Below, one piece after another: positions 8,186 through 18,200 of a DNA stretch of 64,000 nucleotides. The stretch is taken from positions 18,777 through 82,776 of the forward strand of contig JBBIUE010000010.1 in NCBI GenBank assembly GCA_037440405.1, written 5' to 3'. The position numbers and the translations under genes are program-made. How positions within the stretch are numbered: position 1 is the stretch's first letter; each line of letters opens with the position of its first letter. The stretch comes from JANMGV01 sp037440405. GTDB lineage: Bacteria; Planctomycetota; Planctomycetia; Pirellulales; Pirellulaceae. The notes under the pieces were generated by a model. It was not told the DNA's origin. It ran no database searches and saw only the letters and a list, made by a program, of their open reading frames with translations.

Positions 8186-8419
8186 TTAGGAAGGTCCAGT
8201 AGATGGTGGGTGGCACAAAATGGCAATTGCCGGGTGGCACAAAATGGCAATTGCCGTGTGAAACACGTCCCCAAAGAGAGCCCCGTGTTTGGCGAACACA
8301 TCACGAATGAGGTCTTGATCCAGCAGAGTCGCGAACGCAAGTTGTTGATCGAGCATGAAACCGTTCAAGGCTTCACGAAAAGTCATCGTGCCTTGGCGCG
8401 GATCTGGTATATCGCGCAT
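8186..8419 (-). pseudogene. IS4-type transposase, N-terminal remnant
   Basis: The first 55 or so residues (MRDIPDPRQGTMTFREALNG, then helices ending in DVFHTAIA) resemble the N-terminal region of planctomycete IS4-family transposases, which precedes the DDE core. After 'FHTAIA' the frame enters the tandem 24-bp repeat (giving a repeated AIAILCHP) and stops at 8186. The whole DDE catalytic region is absent, so this is a dead fragment. It is read on the minus strand; a 12-bp inverted repeat lies just upstream of its start. The assignment rests on remembered family similarity and should be held loosely. Confidence 0.55.
8206..8254. repeat. tandem 24-bp repeat, two copies
   Basis: Two exact, adjacent copies at 8207-8230 and 8231-8254 of the unit GGTGGCACAAAATGGCAATT followed by GCCG. 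A degenerate partial copy (GGGTGGCGCAGAATG, 13 of 15 matching) lies at 8598-8612, on the other side of the transposase remnant. Inside each unit, GGCAATTGCC is a perfect 10-base palindrome. In the minus frame the repeat replaces the expected continuation of the transposase, so it marks the truncation point. Confidence 0.85.
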
Positions 8420-8424
8420 AGAAA

Positions 8425-8467
8425 AACCTTCCTTGGTCTTATCTGGCCGATATCCCCAAGGAAGGTT
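8425..8467. repeat. 12-bp perfect inverted repeat with a third half-site
   Basis: AACCTTCCTTGG at 8425-8436 pairs perfectly with CCAAGGAAGGTT at 8456-8467 across a 19-base loop. Ten bases of the right arm (CCAAGGAAGG) recur at 8480-8489. It lies 6 bases upstream of the start of the transposase remnant on the minus strand. It could be an operator, the end of the former element or an attenuating hairpin. No T tract follows on either strand. Confidence 0.75.
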
Positions 8468-8489
8468 CCGACAATCTAGCCAAGGAAGG

Positions 8490-9028
8490 AATTCAAAAGC
8501 TAGATCACCGTCACAAGCTCGTGGGAGTTTACAAAAATTCCTTCGCTGCCACTAGGTAGATTGCGCGAACACGCCAGCACTACAGTGCCATTTGTGGGTG
8601 GCGCAGAATGAATGTCACAGTCCCACAGAACGAATGTACTCGAAGACAGCGATGCCTCGCTTTTGCTTGCATTGAAGCGACTTAGGTCGCTCGTGTCCTT
8701 GATATCTTGCACATTGTGGGGGGAAATACGATTGTTGAATGTTTGCACTTGCCAAAAGAAATTGGTTGCATAGGCTTTGCTCGATCAGAGGAGACGGTGC
8801 GTCGAATTGTCCTCCTCGAATAAACGACACCTTCTTTGAGAATTCATGGCTGTGAATTTTGGGCTGCTTGACAACGCCGTTCGAATCGTGGTACCTTGCT
8901 TAATCAGAGATGGCAGTCTCCCGCAAGGTTAAGAGCAGCATCGAGGAAGCAACTGGGAGTCTTCTAAGCAATTTATTGCTTAACATCAGTATGCTCGAAC
9001 AAGGATTGAATGCACGGAGAAACGACCG
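8490..9028. other. intergenic stretch, no supported gene
   Basis: About 540 bases between the transposase remnant and the BON-domain gene. It holds the degenerate GGGTGGCGCAGAATG copy at 8598-8612. The short minus-strand frames (8500-8748, 8615-8830) show no domain and no ribosome binding site. It probably contains the promoter of the small gene at 9029. Confidence 0.4.
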
Positions 9029-9247
9029 ATGATCGATTCCGGATTTAACGATGTATTGGGACAAGCGAAGAAGCTCTTAGCGGACAGTCCTTTCGATGAA
9101 CTTCGGGAAATTCACGTTGATCTCGATGGCGAGGGCGTGCGCTTGCGTGGCGTTGTACCCAGCTTTTATCTGAAACAGATGGCTCAGGAGACCATCCGTT
9201 CGGCGACTCGAGGTGTCCAGATGTTTAACGAAGTCGAGGTTGCCTAA
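9029..9247 (+). CDS. small BON-domain protein
   Basis: A 72-residue protein that is essentially one BON domain: an N-terminal helix, then 'IHVDLDGEGVRLRGVVPSFYLKQMAQETI' with the typical strand-'LRG.V'-helix pattern, and a final 'FNEVEVA' strand. BON domains bind phospholipid or act as small scaffolds. Free-standing cytoplasmic versions like this one are common in planctomycetes and have no assigned function. No signal peptide. Its stop is 7 bases from the convergent stop of the exporter gene. Confidence 0.78.
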   Translation: MIDSGFNDVLGQAKKLLADSPFDELREIHVDLDGEGVRLRGVVPSFYLKQMAQETIRSATRGVQMFNEVEVA

Positions 9248-9253
9248 ACCCGG

Positions 9254-10231
9254 CTACGCAGCTTCCTTTGACTTCATCGCTTGCAGTCTGCGATTTGCTC
9301 GGGCTTTTGCAGTCGTAATTGTTGCAACTCCGGCGATGATGATGGTCGCAGCGACAAAGACTCGCATTGTGATCACCTCATTCAGCAGCCACCAGCCCAA
9401 GAACACTGCGACGATCGGATTGACATAGGCGTAGGTAGACACCAAGGTCGGCGTGCTGTGCTTCATCAGCCACAAGTAGGTCGAAAACGCGACGAGTGAT
9501 CCTGCTACAACGAGATAACTCCAGGCGAACCAAGATCGCCACGAAATGGCTTGAATCTCGAAATCAACATGCTCGCGAGCGATCCCCGCAACGATTCCGA
9601 TCCACAATCCACCTAGAATCATTTGGATTGCTGAACCGACCATGGGATCCACCGGGTTGTTGGCATAGCGGGAATAGAGTGAACCGGCGGTCCAGCAACA
9701 GCAAGCAAAAACCAATGCCAGCACGGGAACGAGTTCGAGGTGTGTCGAGCCCTCTTCGCTGAGTGAAGGTCCGACCAGTAATACCAAGCCCAACAGGCCA
9801 AGTGCTAACCCGACAAAAGTCAGCCATGTCGGCCGAGCTCCTCGCTTTTCGTCTTTCAGGAACTCGAAAATACCCCACTCTGCGAGAACGGTGATGATTG
9901 GATTGAGGGAGACGATGAGCGTCGTCATACCCGAAGGAATGCTTGTTTCCGCCCAGGATACAGTCCCTGTTCCGCCGAGTAGAAGAAGCGCTCCGATGAT
10001 GGCATTATCGATGACTTGCCGTATCGTGACTCGGACGGATCGGGTCATCCAAAGAAATCCGCCAAGGACAAAACCCGCGACGAGGAATCGCGTACTGGCC
10101 ATCATGAATGGTGGCATGGTCTCGACGGCCACGCGAATGGCTAAGTAAGTCGATCCCCAAACCAAGTAGAGCGTGGCGAAGCCTAGGATAATCGCAGATC
10201 GAGAGGCATGACTCGATGAAGGTGCATTCAC
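9254..10231 (-). CDS. EamA-family drug/metabolite exporter
   Basis: A 325-residue integral membrane protein with about ten hydrophobic helices in two EamA repeats. It opens with 'LVWGSTYLAIRVAVETMPP', a diagnostic start of the YedA/RhaT-like DMT exporters, and the second repeat begins near 'LALVFACCCWTAGSLYS'. DMT members export amino acids or other small metabolites by proton exchange; the substrate cannot be read from sequence. A monocistronic unit is likely, since the next gene on the same strand (deoC) ends 95 bases upstream of this start. Confidence 0.92.
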   Translation of the reverse strand: MNAPSSSHASRSAIILGFATLYLVWGSTYLAIRVAVETMPPFMMASTRFLVAGFVLGGFLWMTRSVRVTIRQVIDNAIIGALLLLGGTGTVSWAETSIPSGMTTLIVSLNPIITVLAEWGIFEFLKDEKRGARPTWLTFVGLALGLLGLVLLVGPSLSEEGSTHLELVPVLALVFACCCWTAGSLYSRYANNPVDPMVGSAIQMILGGLWIGIVAGIAREHVDFEIQAISWRSWFAWSYLVVAGSLVAFSTYLWLMKHSTPTLVSTYAYVNPIVAVFLGWWLLNEVITMRVFVAATIIIAGVATITTAKARANRRLQAMKSKEAA

Positions 10232-10326
10232 GATGAAGCTATTCGCGTACCTCTTTCAACTCGCGTCGCGCTTTGAGTATCACGGATTCCAGTCTTGTTA
10301 GTAAGATTCCCGTGTGAGGCATCTAC

Positions 10327-11049
10327 TCAGTAGCCGGAATGTGTCACGGCGACGCGAGAAATGGGAGCCTGTCCCAGTTGCTGGCGGGCCGCTTCGAGGA
10401 TCTCTGCGGTGCGACTAGACCCTATTCGAGTAACGCCCATCGATTTCACTTGGACGAAGGTATCCAAATCACGAACACCACCAGCAGCTTTGACTTGAAC
10501 TCCCGGCCCAACATGATCCAACATCAATTGAAGGTCCTCGATGGTCGCTCCTGACGTACCATAACCGGTACTCGTCTTTACCCAGTCGGCATTCAGCTCG
10601 GTGCAAATCTGGCAAAGCCGAATCTTCTGCTCATTGTTGAGGTAGCAGTTTTCGAAGATCACCTTTACCTTTCGGCCCGCTGCATGAGCCACATCGATCA
10701 CGCCGCGGATATCCTCTTTGACCGCCGACCAAGCTCCTGAAAGAACCTGACTGATGTTGACAACCATGTCTAATTCTTGGCAGCCATCATTCACGGCTAC
10801 CTCGGCTTCGTATCGTTTTACTCTCGCGGAGTGACCTCCGTGTGGGAAACCGATCGTCGTGCTTGGCAGTACCGTGGTACCATCGAGGATCTCGCTGCAA
10901 GGCTTGAGGTAGTAGGGCATAATGCAGACGCTGGCCACGTTGTAATCAATAGCGAGTCGGCATCCTCGCTCCAGTTGCTCAATGGTCATCGTCGGATTGA
11001 GAAGCGAATGATCGATCGTCTTGGCGAGTTGTTCGTAAGTGAAGAGCAT
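10327..11049 (-). CDS. deoC: deoxyribose-phosphate aldolase
   Basis: A 240-residue class I aldolase that cleaves 2-deoxyribose 5-phosphate to glyceraldehyde 3-phosphate and acetaldehyde, in deoxynucleoside salvage. Visible family marks are 'IDHSLLNPTMT' at the N terminus, 'VKVIFENCYL', and 'ADWVKTSTGYGTSGAT', in which the Lys is the Schiff-base residue. 'KAAGGVRDLDTF' and 'RIGSSRTAEIL' form the phosphate site. Length is normal for the family. No other deo genes are adjacent. Confidence 0.96.
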   Translation of the reverse strand: MLFTYEQLAKTIDHSLLNPTMTIEQLERGCRLAIDYNVASVCIMPYYLKPCSEILDGTTVLPSTTIGFPHGGHSARVKRYEAEVAVNDGCQELDMVVNISQVLSGAWSAVKEDIRGVIDVAHAAGRKVKVIFENCYLNNEQKIRLCQICTELNADWVKTSTGYGTSGATIEDLQLMLDHVGPGVQVKAAGGVRDLDTFVQVKSMGVTRIGSSRTAEILEAARQQLGQAPISRVAVTHSGY

Positions 11050-11394
11050 GGCCTTTTACTGTTTCGTTTCCAGTCGGGTTTCGAATTGATTTTTCGATCG
11101 CCAAGAGTCTACGCGATGAAGGCCGATTCTGCTAGGGCTTTGTCATAGGTAAAATCATGACCGTTCACGTCTCGAGCGCGGGCCGCCGCAAATTTGGCAG
11201 GTGGCGTAGTCCATTCGCTACTAGGGATACTGCGCCAAATTTGCTCTGGCCCCGCCGTTAAACGAAGATCGAGACTCCATTCGTGAACGCTTACGCAAAA
11301 TCTTCGTTGATCGGTCTGAGCCGCAAGATGATTGTGTATGGTAGTTGGCGGTCCAAGCGTGTGCTAGCGCATGACGGCTCAGCATCGCTAATGC
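11050..11394. other. intergenic stretch with an 11-bp inverted repeat
   Basis: No gene is supported here. GCAAATTTGGC at 11188-11198 is matched exactly by GCCAAATTTGC at 11234-11244, with a 35-base spacer. The flanks are GC-rich (CCGCC on both sides), giving an element of roughly 75 bases between deoC and the kinase 3' end. It could be an intergenic repeat or a structured RNA end. It lacks a T tract. Confidence 0.55.
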
Positions 11395-13154
11395 TCATGG
11401 CACCATTTTTTTGGAGTGACGATTCGGCGCTTTATGAAGCTGCAGTAGGCCGGACTCTGAGCGACTACGTTGATTCCGTTGGCGATGGTACTTGAGTCCC
11501 GGAATGAAAAAACACAAAGCGGCCGCGATCCCAAAGACAATATGGCCGTAATCTGGGAAGACCGCCATGGGGATCGTCGAGGCAAACAGAGCCACGGCTT
11601 GCAAGTAAAAAACGCCGGAAAGGATTCCGGCTTTGATGAGGAACACCATCCCGCCGATAATTCCCAGCAACGGAGAAAGCGTGAGGGGCTGAAGCTGCAT
11701 CCACCACTCGAGTGGCGATAGACAGATGATGCCGATCAAACTGGCGCCCCAGACATGAGCAATTTGCCGCTCCACGAACTTCNNNNNNNNNNNNNNNNNN
11801 NNNNNNNNNNNNNNNNNACCGCAGCCCAGGCCCCAAGCCCGATGATCCATAGCCATGCGTAGGGCCATCGACTGGTGGTCCCGCTCCAGTGAATCAACTC
11901 GGTCAAGACGCACGCGATCAGCAGAACGAGCGAGTGCCACATCCACAGCAGCCCCCAATTCTCAAGCACCGGAGCATGATGCGTTTCGCGGAAAAACCGA
12001 GCGATGATTTGAGCAAACTGACCAGAACGAGCAGCAATCGCTTCGTTGTTTAGAAATGCATCCAAGTCATCAGCAAGCTGCGATGCGGAAGGGTATCTCA
12101 AATCAGGAGGTTTTTGCAAACACTTGATCACGATCATCTCAAGATCGCGGTCGATGCGCGGATTGACCGCGCGCGGGGCCGTCGGCTCTTGCTCCAGTAC
12201 CTTCAACGCCAACTCGATCGGTGAATTCGCAGTAAACGGAGGTCGCCCCGCCAAAGCGTGATAAAGAACCGTTCCGACGCTGTAAATGTCCGTTGCCGGC
12301 CCTAATTCAACAAGCCCCGAAGTCTGCTCTGGACTCATATAGCTTGGCGTCCCCACCACAACTCCTGTATGCGTGAGCGATTCCGCGAGATCGGCAATTT
12401 TGGCTAGGCCAAAATCGGTGAGTCGCACTCGACCGACTTCATCAATGAAAATGTTGGAGGGCTTGATGTCGCGGTGCAAAACGCCGCGATCGTGCGCAAA
12501 CTGAACAGCACGACATACGGCCGAGAGAATCGTGCATGCCTCGCGCTGGTCCAGCGGCCCGCGATTGATACGTGTCGCTAAGGTCTCACCGCGCAACAAC
12601 TGCATGGTAAAGTACGGCACTCCCTCCACTTCCCCCACTTCGTAGACCGTGACAATGCCCGGGTGTTCGAGGCTGGCGGTGGCTTCGGCCTCGGCTTTGA
12701 ATCGTTGCCGATCTCGTTCGTTACCCAACCGATGCTTGAGAATCATCTTGATAGCGACTTCTCGATTCAATCGCTCTTGAACTGCTTTGTAGACGACTCC
12801 CATGCCTCCACGACCAATTTCTTCGACAAGTAGGTATTCGCCGAACTCTGCCGGCAAGCGAAACGCAGTGGATGATGAATCGTCGCGGAATGTCACCTCG
12901 GACATGGCGGAGGGCGAGACGCCTCCCGCCGCTTGAACAACCTGAATGGTCCCCCAGAGCATGGTCAGCTCGCGGGCGAATTGAGGATGCTGCTGACAAA
13001 TTTGCTTCAACTCGACATCCTCGCCGCGATGAAGGCGATCGGTTAGCTCGGTGATCAATCGGGATAGCTCCAAATCCTCCGGAGGAACCTGGTCGAGCCT
13101 ATCCAGATCGCGATTGGTCTGATTTTCGCCCAGAGACGATGAACGAAAATTCAT
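11395..13154 (-). CDS. Ser/Thr protein kinase with C-terminal membrane helices
   Basis: A Hanks-type kinase of roughly 585 residues; the exact length is unknown because of 35 Ns at 11783-11817. After a 105-residue N-terminal region (a short helical segment with 'EDVELKQICQQHPQFARELTM', common in planctomycete kinases) comes the kinase domain. It has GRGGMG at about residue 114, catalytic Lys136, HRDIKPSN with Asp229, DFG with Asp247 and GTPSYMSPEQ, so it should be active. The C terminus has several hydrophobic helices on both sides of the gap, making it membrane-anchored. The frame changes across the N run, so the two parts are joined by inference. The start overlaps the stop of the ECF sigma gene by 4 bases (13151-13154). 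Confidence 0.9.
11783..11817. other. assembly gap (35 N) inside the kinase gene
   Basis: Thirty-five undetermined bases fall between two stretches that each encode hydrophobic helices in different frames. The true distance is unknown, and the frame change is an artefact of the placeholder length. Confidence 0.98.
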
Positions 13155-13807
13155 AACTGGTTCTCGTCTGATCCAGATATCTGCTGATCGATGAGAGCCC
13201 GCAGTCGCCTCAACGCTCGCAGATAGCGCATCCCTGCTGCCGGTTCGGATAACTCGAGTGCTCTGGCGGTCTCTTGGTTCGTCATCAGCTCATAGTGCCG
13301 CATATAGATGATCTCTCGGTCGATCTCGTCGAGTTGGTTCACTGCCAGCTCCACCTGCTGTGCGATTTCTCGTTGCGACGCTGCCGCAGCCGGAGTTAAA
13401 CTCGGATCTCGCAATTGAAAGGCAAGCTCCAACGTCGATTGATCGGCGTCACCCTGAACCAAGCCGGGCTGCTCGCGATCGACACTCCGTTTCGCCGAAA
13501 CGCGGTGTCTCCGATGGGCATCGATCATCCGGTCCTTTGCAATTTGACGAATCCAGAGGTGAAAGGGCATCACTGGAGCATCCAAATACTGTTTCAAGCG
13601 ACGACTCGCTTCCACCATCACTTCTTGAACGACGTCGCTAACATCCAACCGTCGTCCGAGTTTGTGGTCCAAACGCACTTGAATCATCCTGCGAAGCGGT
13701 TCACGATGACGATCCAGCAGTTGACCAATGGCGCTGGTATCCCCCTCTTGGGCATTCCTCAAGAGTTCCCCTGTCTTTTCATGTTCTGGCCAGATCGACT
13801 GAGGCAT
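13151..13807 (-). CDS. ECF-type RNA polymerase sigma factor
   Basis: A 218-residue sigma-70 family protein with region 2 ('LLDRHREPLRRMIQVRLD', 'DVVQEVMVEASRRLKQY', 'FHLWIRQIAKDRMIDAHRRH') and region 4 ('LAVNQLDEIDREIIYMRHYELMTNQETARALELS'). The long linker between them and the coupled downstream kinase fit the planctomycete ECF groups known to sit beside Ser/Thr kinases. In those groups control is thought to go through the kinase rather than a classical anti-sigma factor. No anti-sigma gene is adjacent. The ATGA overlap with the kinase start makes translational coupling almost certain. Confidence 0.93.
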   Translation of the reverse strand: MPQSIWPEHEKTGELLRNAQEGDTSAIGQLLDRHREPLRRMIQVRLDHKLGRRLDVSDVVQEVMVEASRRLKQYLDAPVMPFHLWIRQIAKDRMIDAHRRHRVSAKRSVDREQPGLVQGDADQSTLELAFQLRDPSLTPAAAASQREIAQQVELAVNQLDEIDREIIYMRHYELMTNQETARALELSEPAAGMRYLRALRRLRALIDQQISGSDENQL

Positions 13808-13878
13808 AACAACCTTTCCAAATTTTCTCGTTTGTTGATACTTTACATTTTAGACAAAGAACAATGGGGACGGTAACG

Positions 13879-15006
13879 ATGGCTCGGGTTGTATTGGCAA
13901 TGAGTGGAGGAGTCGATAGCAGCGTCGCTGCTCGTCTCCTATTGGATCAGGGCCACGAAGTCATCGGCGTCTTCATGCGCCATGGAGAAGAATCAGCAGA
14001 GGTTTGCAAAGCGGAGCCGAGCAGCCCTAGTCCGATCCTCCCCATCCTTCAGGGGCGGCTCGACCACAAACAGGGATGTTGCAGCGCTAGCGATGCCGCA
14101 GACTCCCGCCGCGTAGCAGATCAATTGGATATTCCCTTCTACGCGATCGACCTCCAAAAGGATTTTCGCCGGATCGTCGATTACTTTATCGACGATTATC
14201 AGCACGGTCGAACGCCCAATCCTTGCGTTCAATGCAACAATTGGATCAAGTTTGGAAAGCTATTCGACTATGCAGACTCGGTCGATGCCGAATTCGTTGC
14301 AACGGGGCACTACGCGCGGTTGCTGCCAACATCTGAACCTGGTGTTCCGATTGGGTTGTTTCGAGGTGTCGATGACCACAAGGATCAAGCGTATGTGTTG
14401 GCGGGAATCGACCGATCGTTGCTCAGCCGAATGCTGCTTCCCGTTGGGCACTTTGTCAAGCAAGAGATTCGCTCCCTCGCCGCTCGATTCGGTCTTCGAG
14501 TCGCCAACAAGCGGGATAGTCAAGAAATCTGCTTCGTGACCTCTGGTCACCATGGGGAATTCGTCCGACAGAGAAGCCGTCGAAACACCGCAGGCGAGAT
14601 TGTGACGACTGAAGGGGAAGTCGTTGGCACTCATGACGGGATCGAGGGCTTCACCATCGGCCAGCGAAAAGGAGTTCGGGTTGCCATGGGAGAACCGTAC
14701 TTCGTCGTGCATATCGATCCCGAAGTGAATCGCGTGGTTATTGGTAGAAAGGATTCGCTGGCACGAACAAGCCTCACAGCGACTCAGGCGAATTGGCTCA
14801 TCCCGCCGAATCTGCTGCCGTCCGAGGATCTCAGCGTGAAGATTCGTTACAACTCACCAGCGCAACCGGCCACGATCGAAGCGACCGCGGATGCATTCGG
14901 TGTGACTTTCCATTCTCCATGCCACGGCATTGCTCCTGGACAACTCGCAGTTATCTTCCAAGACAACCGAGTTGTGGGAAGCGGATGGATTGATTCGACG
15001 GCGTAG
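13879..15006 (+). CDS. mnmA: tRNA-specific 2-thiouridylase MnmA
   Basis: A 375-residue enzyme that adds sulfur to C2 of the wobble uridine in tRNA Lys, Glu and Gln. The PP-loop SGGVDSS is at residues 9-15. 'PNPCVQCNNWIKF' holds the catalytic Cys and 'KRDSQEICFV' holds the persulfide-forming Cys. The C-terminal beta-barrel part includes 'GFTIGQRKG'. A short insert after the first helices, with CC and several Ser/Pro, is longer than in E. coli. The ATG at 13879 is preferred to 13864 because the family starts directly before the P-loop strand. It is divergent from the sigma factor gene. Confidence 0.96.
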   Translation: MARVVLAMSGGVDSSVAARLLLDQGHEVIGVFMRHGEESAEVCKAEPSSPSPILPILQGRLDHKQGCCSASDAADSRRVADQLDIPFYAIDLQKDFRRIVDYFIDDYQHGRTPNPCVQCNNWIKFGKLFDYADSVDAEFVATGHYARLLPTSEPGVPIGLFRGVDDHKDQAYVLAGIDRSLLSRMLLPVGHFVKQEIRSLAARFGLRVANKRDSQEICFVTSGHHGEFVRQRSRRNTAGEIVTTEGEVVGTHDGIEGFTIGQRKGVRVAMGEPYFVVHIDPEVNRVVIGRKDSLARTSLTATQANWLIPPNLLPSEDLSVKIRYNSPAQPATIEATADAFGVTFHSPCHGIAPGQLAVIFQDNRVVGSGWIDSTA

Positions 15007-15297
15007 GCAAACTTCCATGCCTCCCCAGACACCGAAGTGCTTGCTGCTTGCAACCGTCGCAAGGCCAGACTTCCAAGTGCTGGACGCTTTCAAAAATAGG
15101 TGAAGCACACGCAAGAAATGGCATCGAAATGAATTCGATCAGCGGTTATCGGTCGCTCGTTCGTCTTGGGTTCATACTGCAATCGAGTGCCTGCGTGGGG
15201 CTTTGAGAACGATGATCTGACATTACATGCAGCTCACACCGTCCATACCTTGGATTCCATTCTCGGTACGAAGATTTTGGAACCTGCGCATGAAAAG

Positions 15298-18200
15298 TCA
15301 GGCCAGATTTGGGGACAACCAACGTTCGGTGACGGCGACGGATTGGCCTTTGCGGCGAGAGTAGGACTCGACTTGATCCTTCAAAATTCGATCGACCGCG
15401 AAGTATCGAGCCTCAGGGTGAGCGAAGTAAAATCCACTGACGCTGGCAGCGGGCCACATGGCAAACGACTCGGTTAGCTTCACTCCGGTCTCCGCTTCAG
15501 CATTCAGCAACTGGAACAATTTTCCTTTCTCAGTGTGATCGGGACAAGCTGGGTAGCCAGGAGCCGGTCGGATACCTCGGTAAGCTTCCTCGATCAGTTC
15601 CTCGTTTGACAAGCGTTCTTCAATGCCGTAGCCCCAATCGCGACGGGCTTGCTCATGCAGTAGTTCCGCGAACGCCTCTGCGAGACGGTCCGCCAGAGCT
15701 TTGATCATAATCGAGTTGTAGTCGTCGTGTTGCCGTTCGAAAGCATGGGCCAATTCATCCGTACCATGCCCAGCGGTGACCACAAAGGCTCCCAGATAAT
15801 CGCGTCGACCGCTGCTGATCGGTGCGACATAATCGGCAAGCGAACGGAAGTCATTCTGTCCTTTGCGTTCCCATTGTTGACGCAAGAAGCAGAATCGCAT
15901 GAACTCCGTGGATCGGCTCTCATCCGTGAAAACGACGATATCATCATCGTCGCTGTTGGCCGGCCAGAACCCATAAACGGCGTGCGCCTGCAAGCTGCCT
16001 CGTGCTATCACATCGAACAACAGTCCTTGTGCGTGTTCGTAAAGCTCCTTCGCTTGCGGGCCGAGTTTTGGATCGGAGAAAATCTTCGGATACTTGCCCT
16101 TGAGTTCCCAGGTCATGAAAAACGGCGACCAATCGATGTACTTCTCGATCTTTTCGAGCGAATAGTTCTTGAGCGTTCGCGTGCCGAGAAAACTTGGAGT
16201 ATCAATGCGCACGGTACTCCAATCCGACTGGAATCGACGGCTGAGAGCTTCGGCATACGGGATCAGCTTCGCCTGCCGCGACTCGAAACTGGCAACCAAT
16301 TCGGCTTGCAGACCACGATTCGAAGCAGCAAACGATTCGAAGCTCTCCGGGTTCATTAAATTCTCGACGACACCGACACATCGTGACGCATCGACAACGT
16401 GAACAACTGGATCTTCGCGAGCGGGAGCGATTTTCACCGCAGTGTGCTTGGCGCTGGTAGTTGCACCGCCAATCAACAGAGGAACCTTCAGGTTGATTCG
16501 CTTCATTTCTTTGGCGACGTGAACCATCTCGTCCAGGCTAGGAGTGATCAAGCCCGACAGTCCAATGATATCGACTCCTTCGGTCTGCGCGACTTCAAGG
16601 ATTTTCTCACAGGGGACCATCACGCCTAGATCGATGACTTCGTAGTGGTTGCAGCCCAGTACAACACCGACGATGTTCTTGCCAATATCGTGGACATCAC
16701 CCTTCACTGTCGCCAGCAGAATTTTGCCTCTTGCTTTCGAGGCTTCTGCACCAGCCGCTGCCTTTTCCGCTTCCATATAAGGTGTCAAGTACCCAACCGC
16801 CTTCTTCATGACTCGGGCACTCTTCACAACTTGCGGCAGAAACATCTTGCCTGCTCCGAACAAATCCCCCACGACGCTCATGCCGTCCATGAGCGGCCCT
16901 TCGATCACTTCGAGGCAACGAGTGCAAGAGTGCCTAGCCTCTTCGACATCTTGTTCGATGAATTTGTCAATGCCATGAATCAATGCATGCTTCAGTCGAT
17001 CGCGGACGGCGGCATTTCGCCACTCCAGATTCTCCGTCGTCGCTTTCTTGTCACCTTTGCGGTACTTTTCTGAAAGAGCAATCAATCGTTCCGTGCTGTC
17101 ATGTCGCCGATTGAGAAGCACATCCTCAACCGCCTCTAGCAGCTCCTTGGGAATGTCTTCGTAGACAGCTAGTTGGCCAGCATTGACGATTCCCATGTCC
17201 ATTCCGGCCCGGATCGCATGAAAGAGGAAGGCAGAATGGATCGCTTCCCGAACAACATCGTTCCCTCGGAAAGAGAAACTGATGTTGCTAACACCACCGC
17301 TAATCAAAGCACCTGGGCATTCCTTCTTGATGATGCGAGTCGCCTCAATGAAATTCACCGCGTAAGCGTTGTGCTCTTCCATACCCGTGGCGATGGCAAG
17401 GATATTCGGATCGAAGATGATATCCTGCGGATCGAAGCCGACTTTCTTAACGAGCAAATCGTAGGCTCGCTTGCAGATGCGGACCTTGTCATCGATTTCG
17501 GCAGCCTGTCCTTGTTCATCGAAAGCCATGACGACGCATGCCGCACCATATCGACGCACGAGTTGAGCGCGACGAAGGAACTCTGATTCTCCATCCTTCA
17601 GGCTGATGGAATTGACAATGGCCTTACCTTGACAGTTCTTCAGGCCGGCCTCGATGACCTCCCATTTGCTGCTATCGATCATGACTGGCACGGCAGCCAC
17701 GACCGAATCCCCAGCAATTAGTCGGAGAAACTTCGTCATCGCGGCAACGCCATCAAGCAGTGCTGCATCCATGTTGACGTCGATGATGGTCGCGCCGTTC
17801 TCGACCTGCTGTCGCGCTACTTCAACCGCCTCATCGAATTTGTCAGCCAAGATCAGTTTTGCGAACGCTTTGGAGCCGGTTACATTCGTCCGCTCACCGA
17901 CCATCGTGAACCGTGCATCCGGTCGAATATCGCAGGGGAGTTGTCCACTCAATCGAGTCCAAACGACTGGTTCCGGATCGCGTCGAGGTGGAATTCCGCG
18001 AATACGTTCCGCAATGGCTCGAATGTGATCGGGCGTTGTGCCACAACAACCGCCAACGATATTCAACCAACCCTGTCGAGCGAAATCCTCGATGTAATCC
18101 GCCATCGCAGACGGTCCGAGATCATAATTTCCCATCTCATTGGGAAGCCCTGCATTCGGATGACACGAAAGCGGAATGGATGATACTCGTGCCATTTCCT

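Noticed and set aside
8206..8254. CRISPR-like repeats
   Set aside because: Only two directly abutting units with no spacers and no cas genes.
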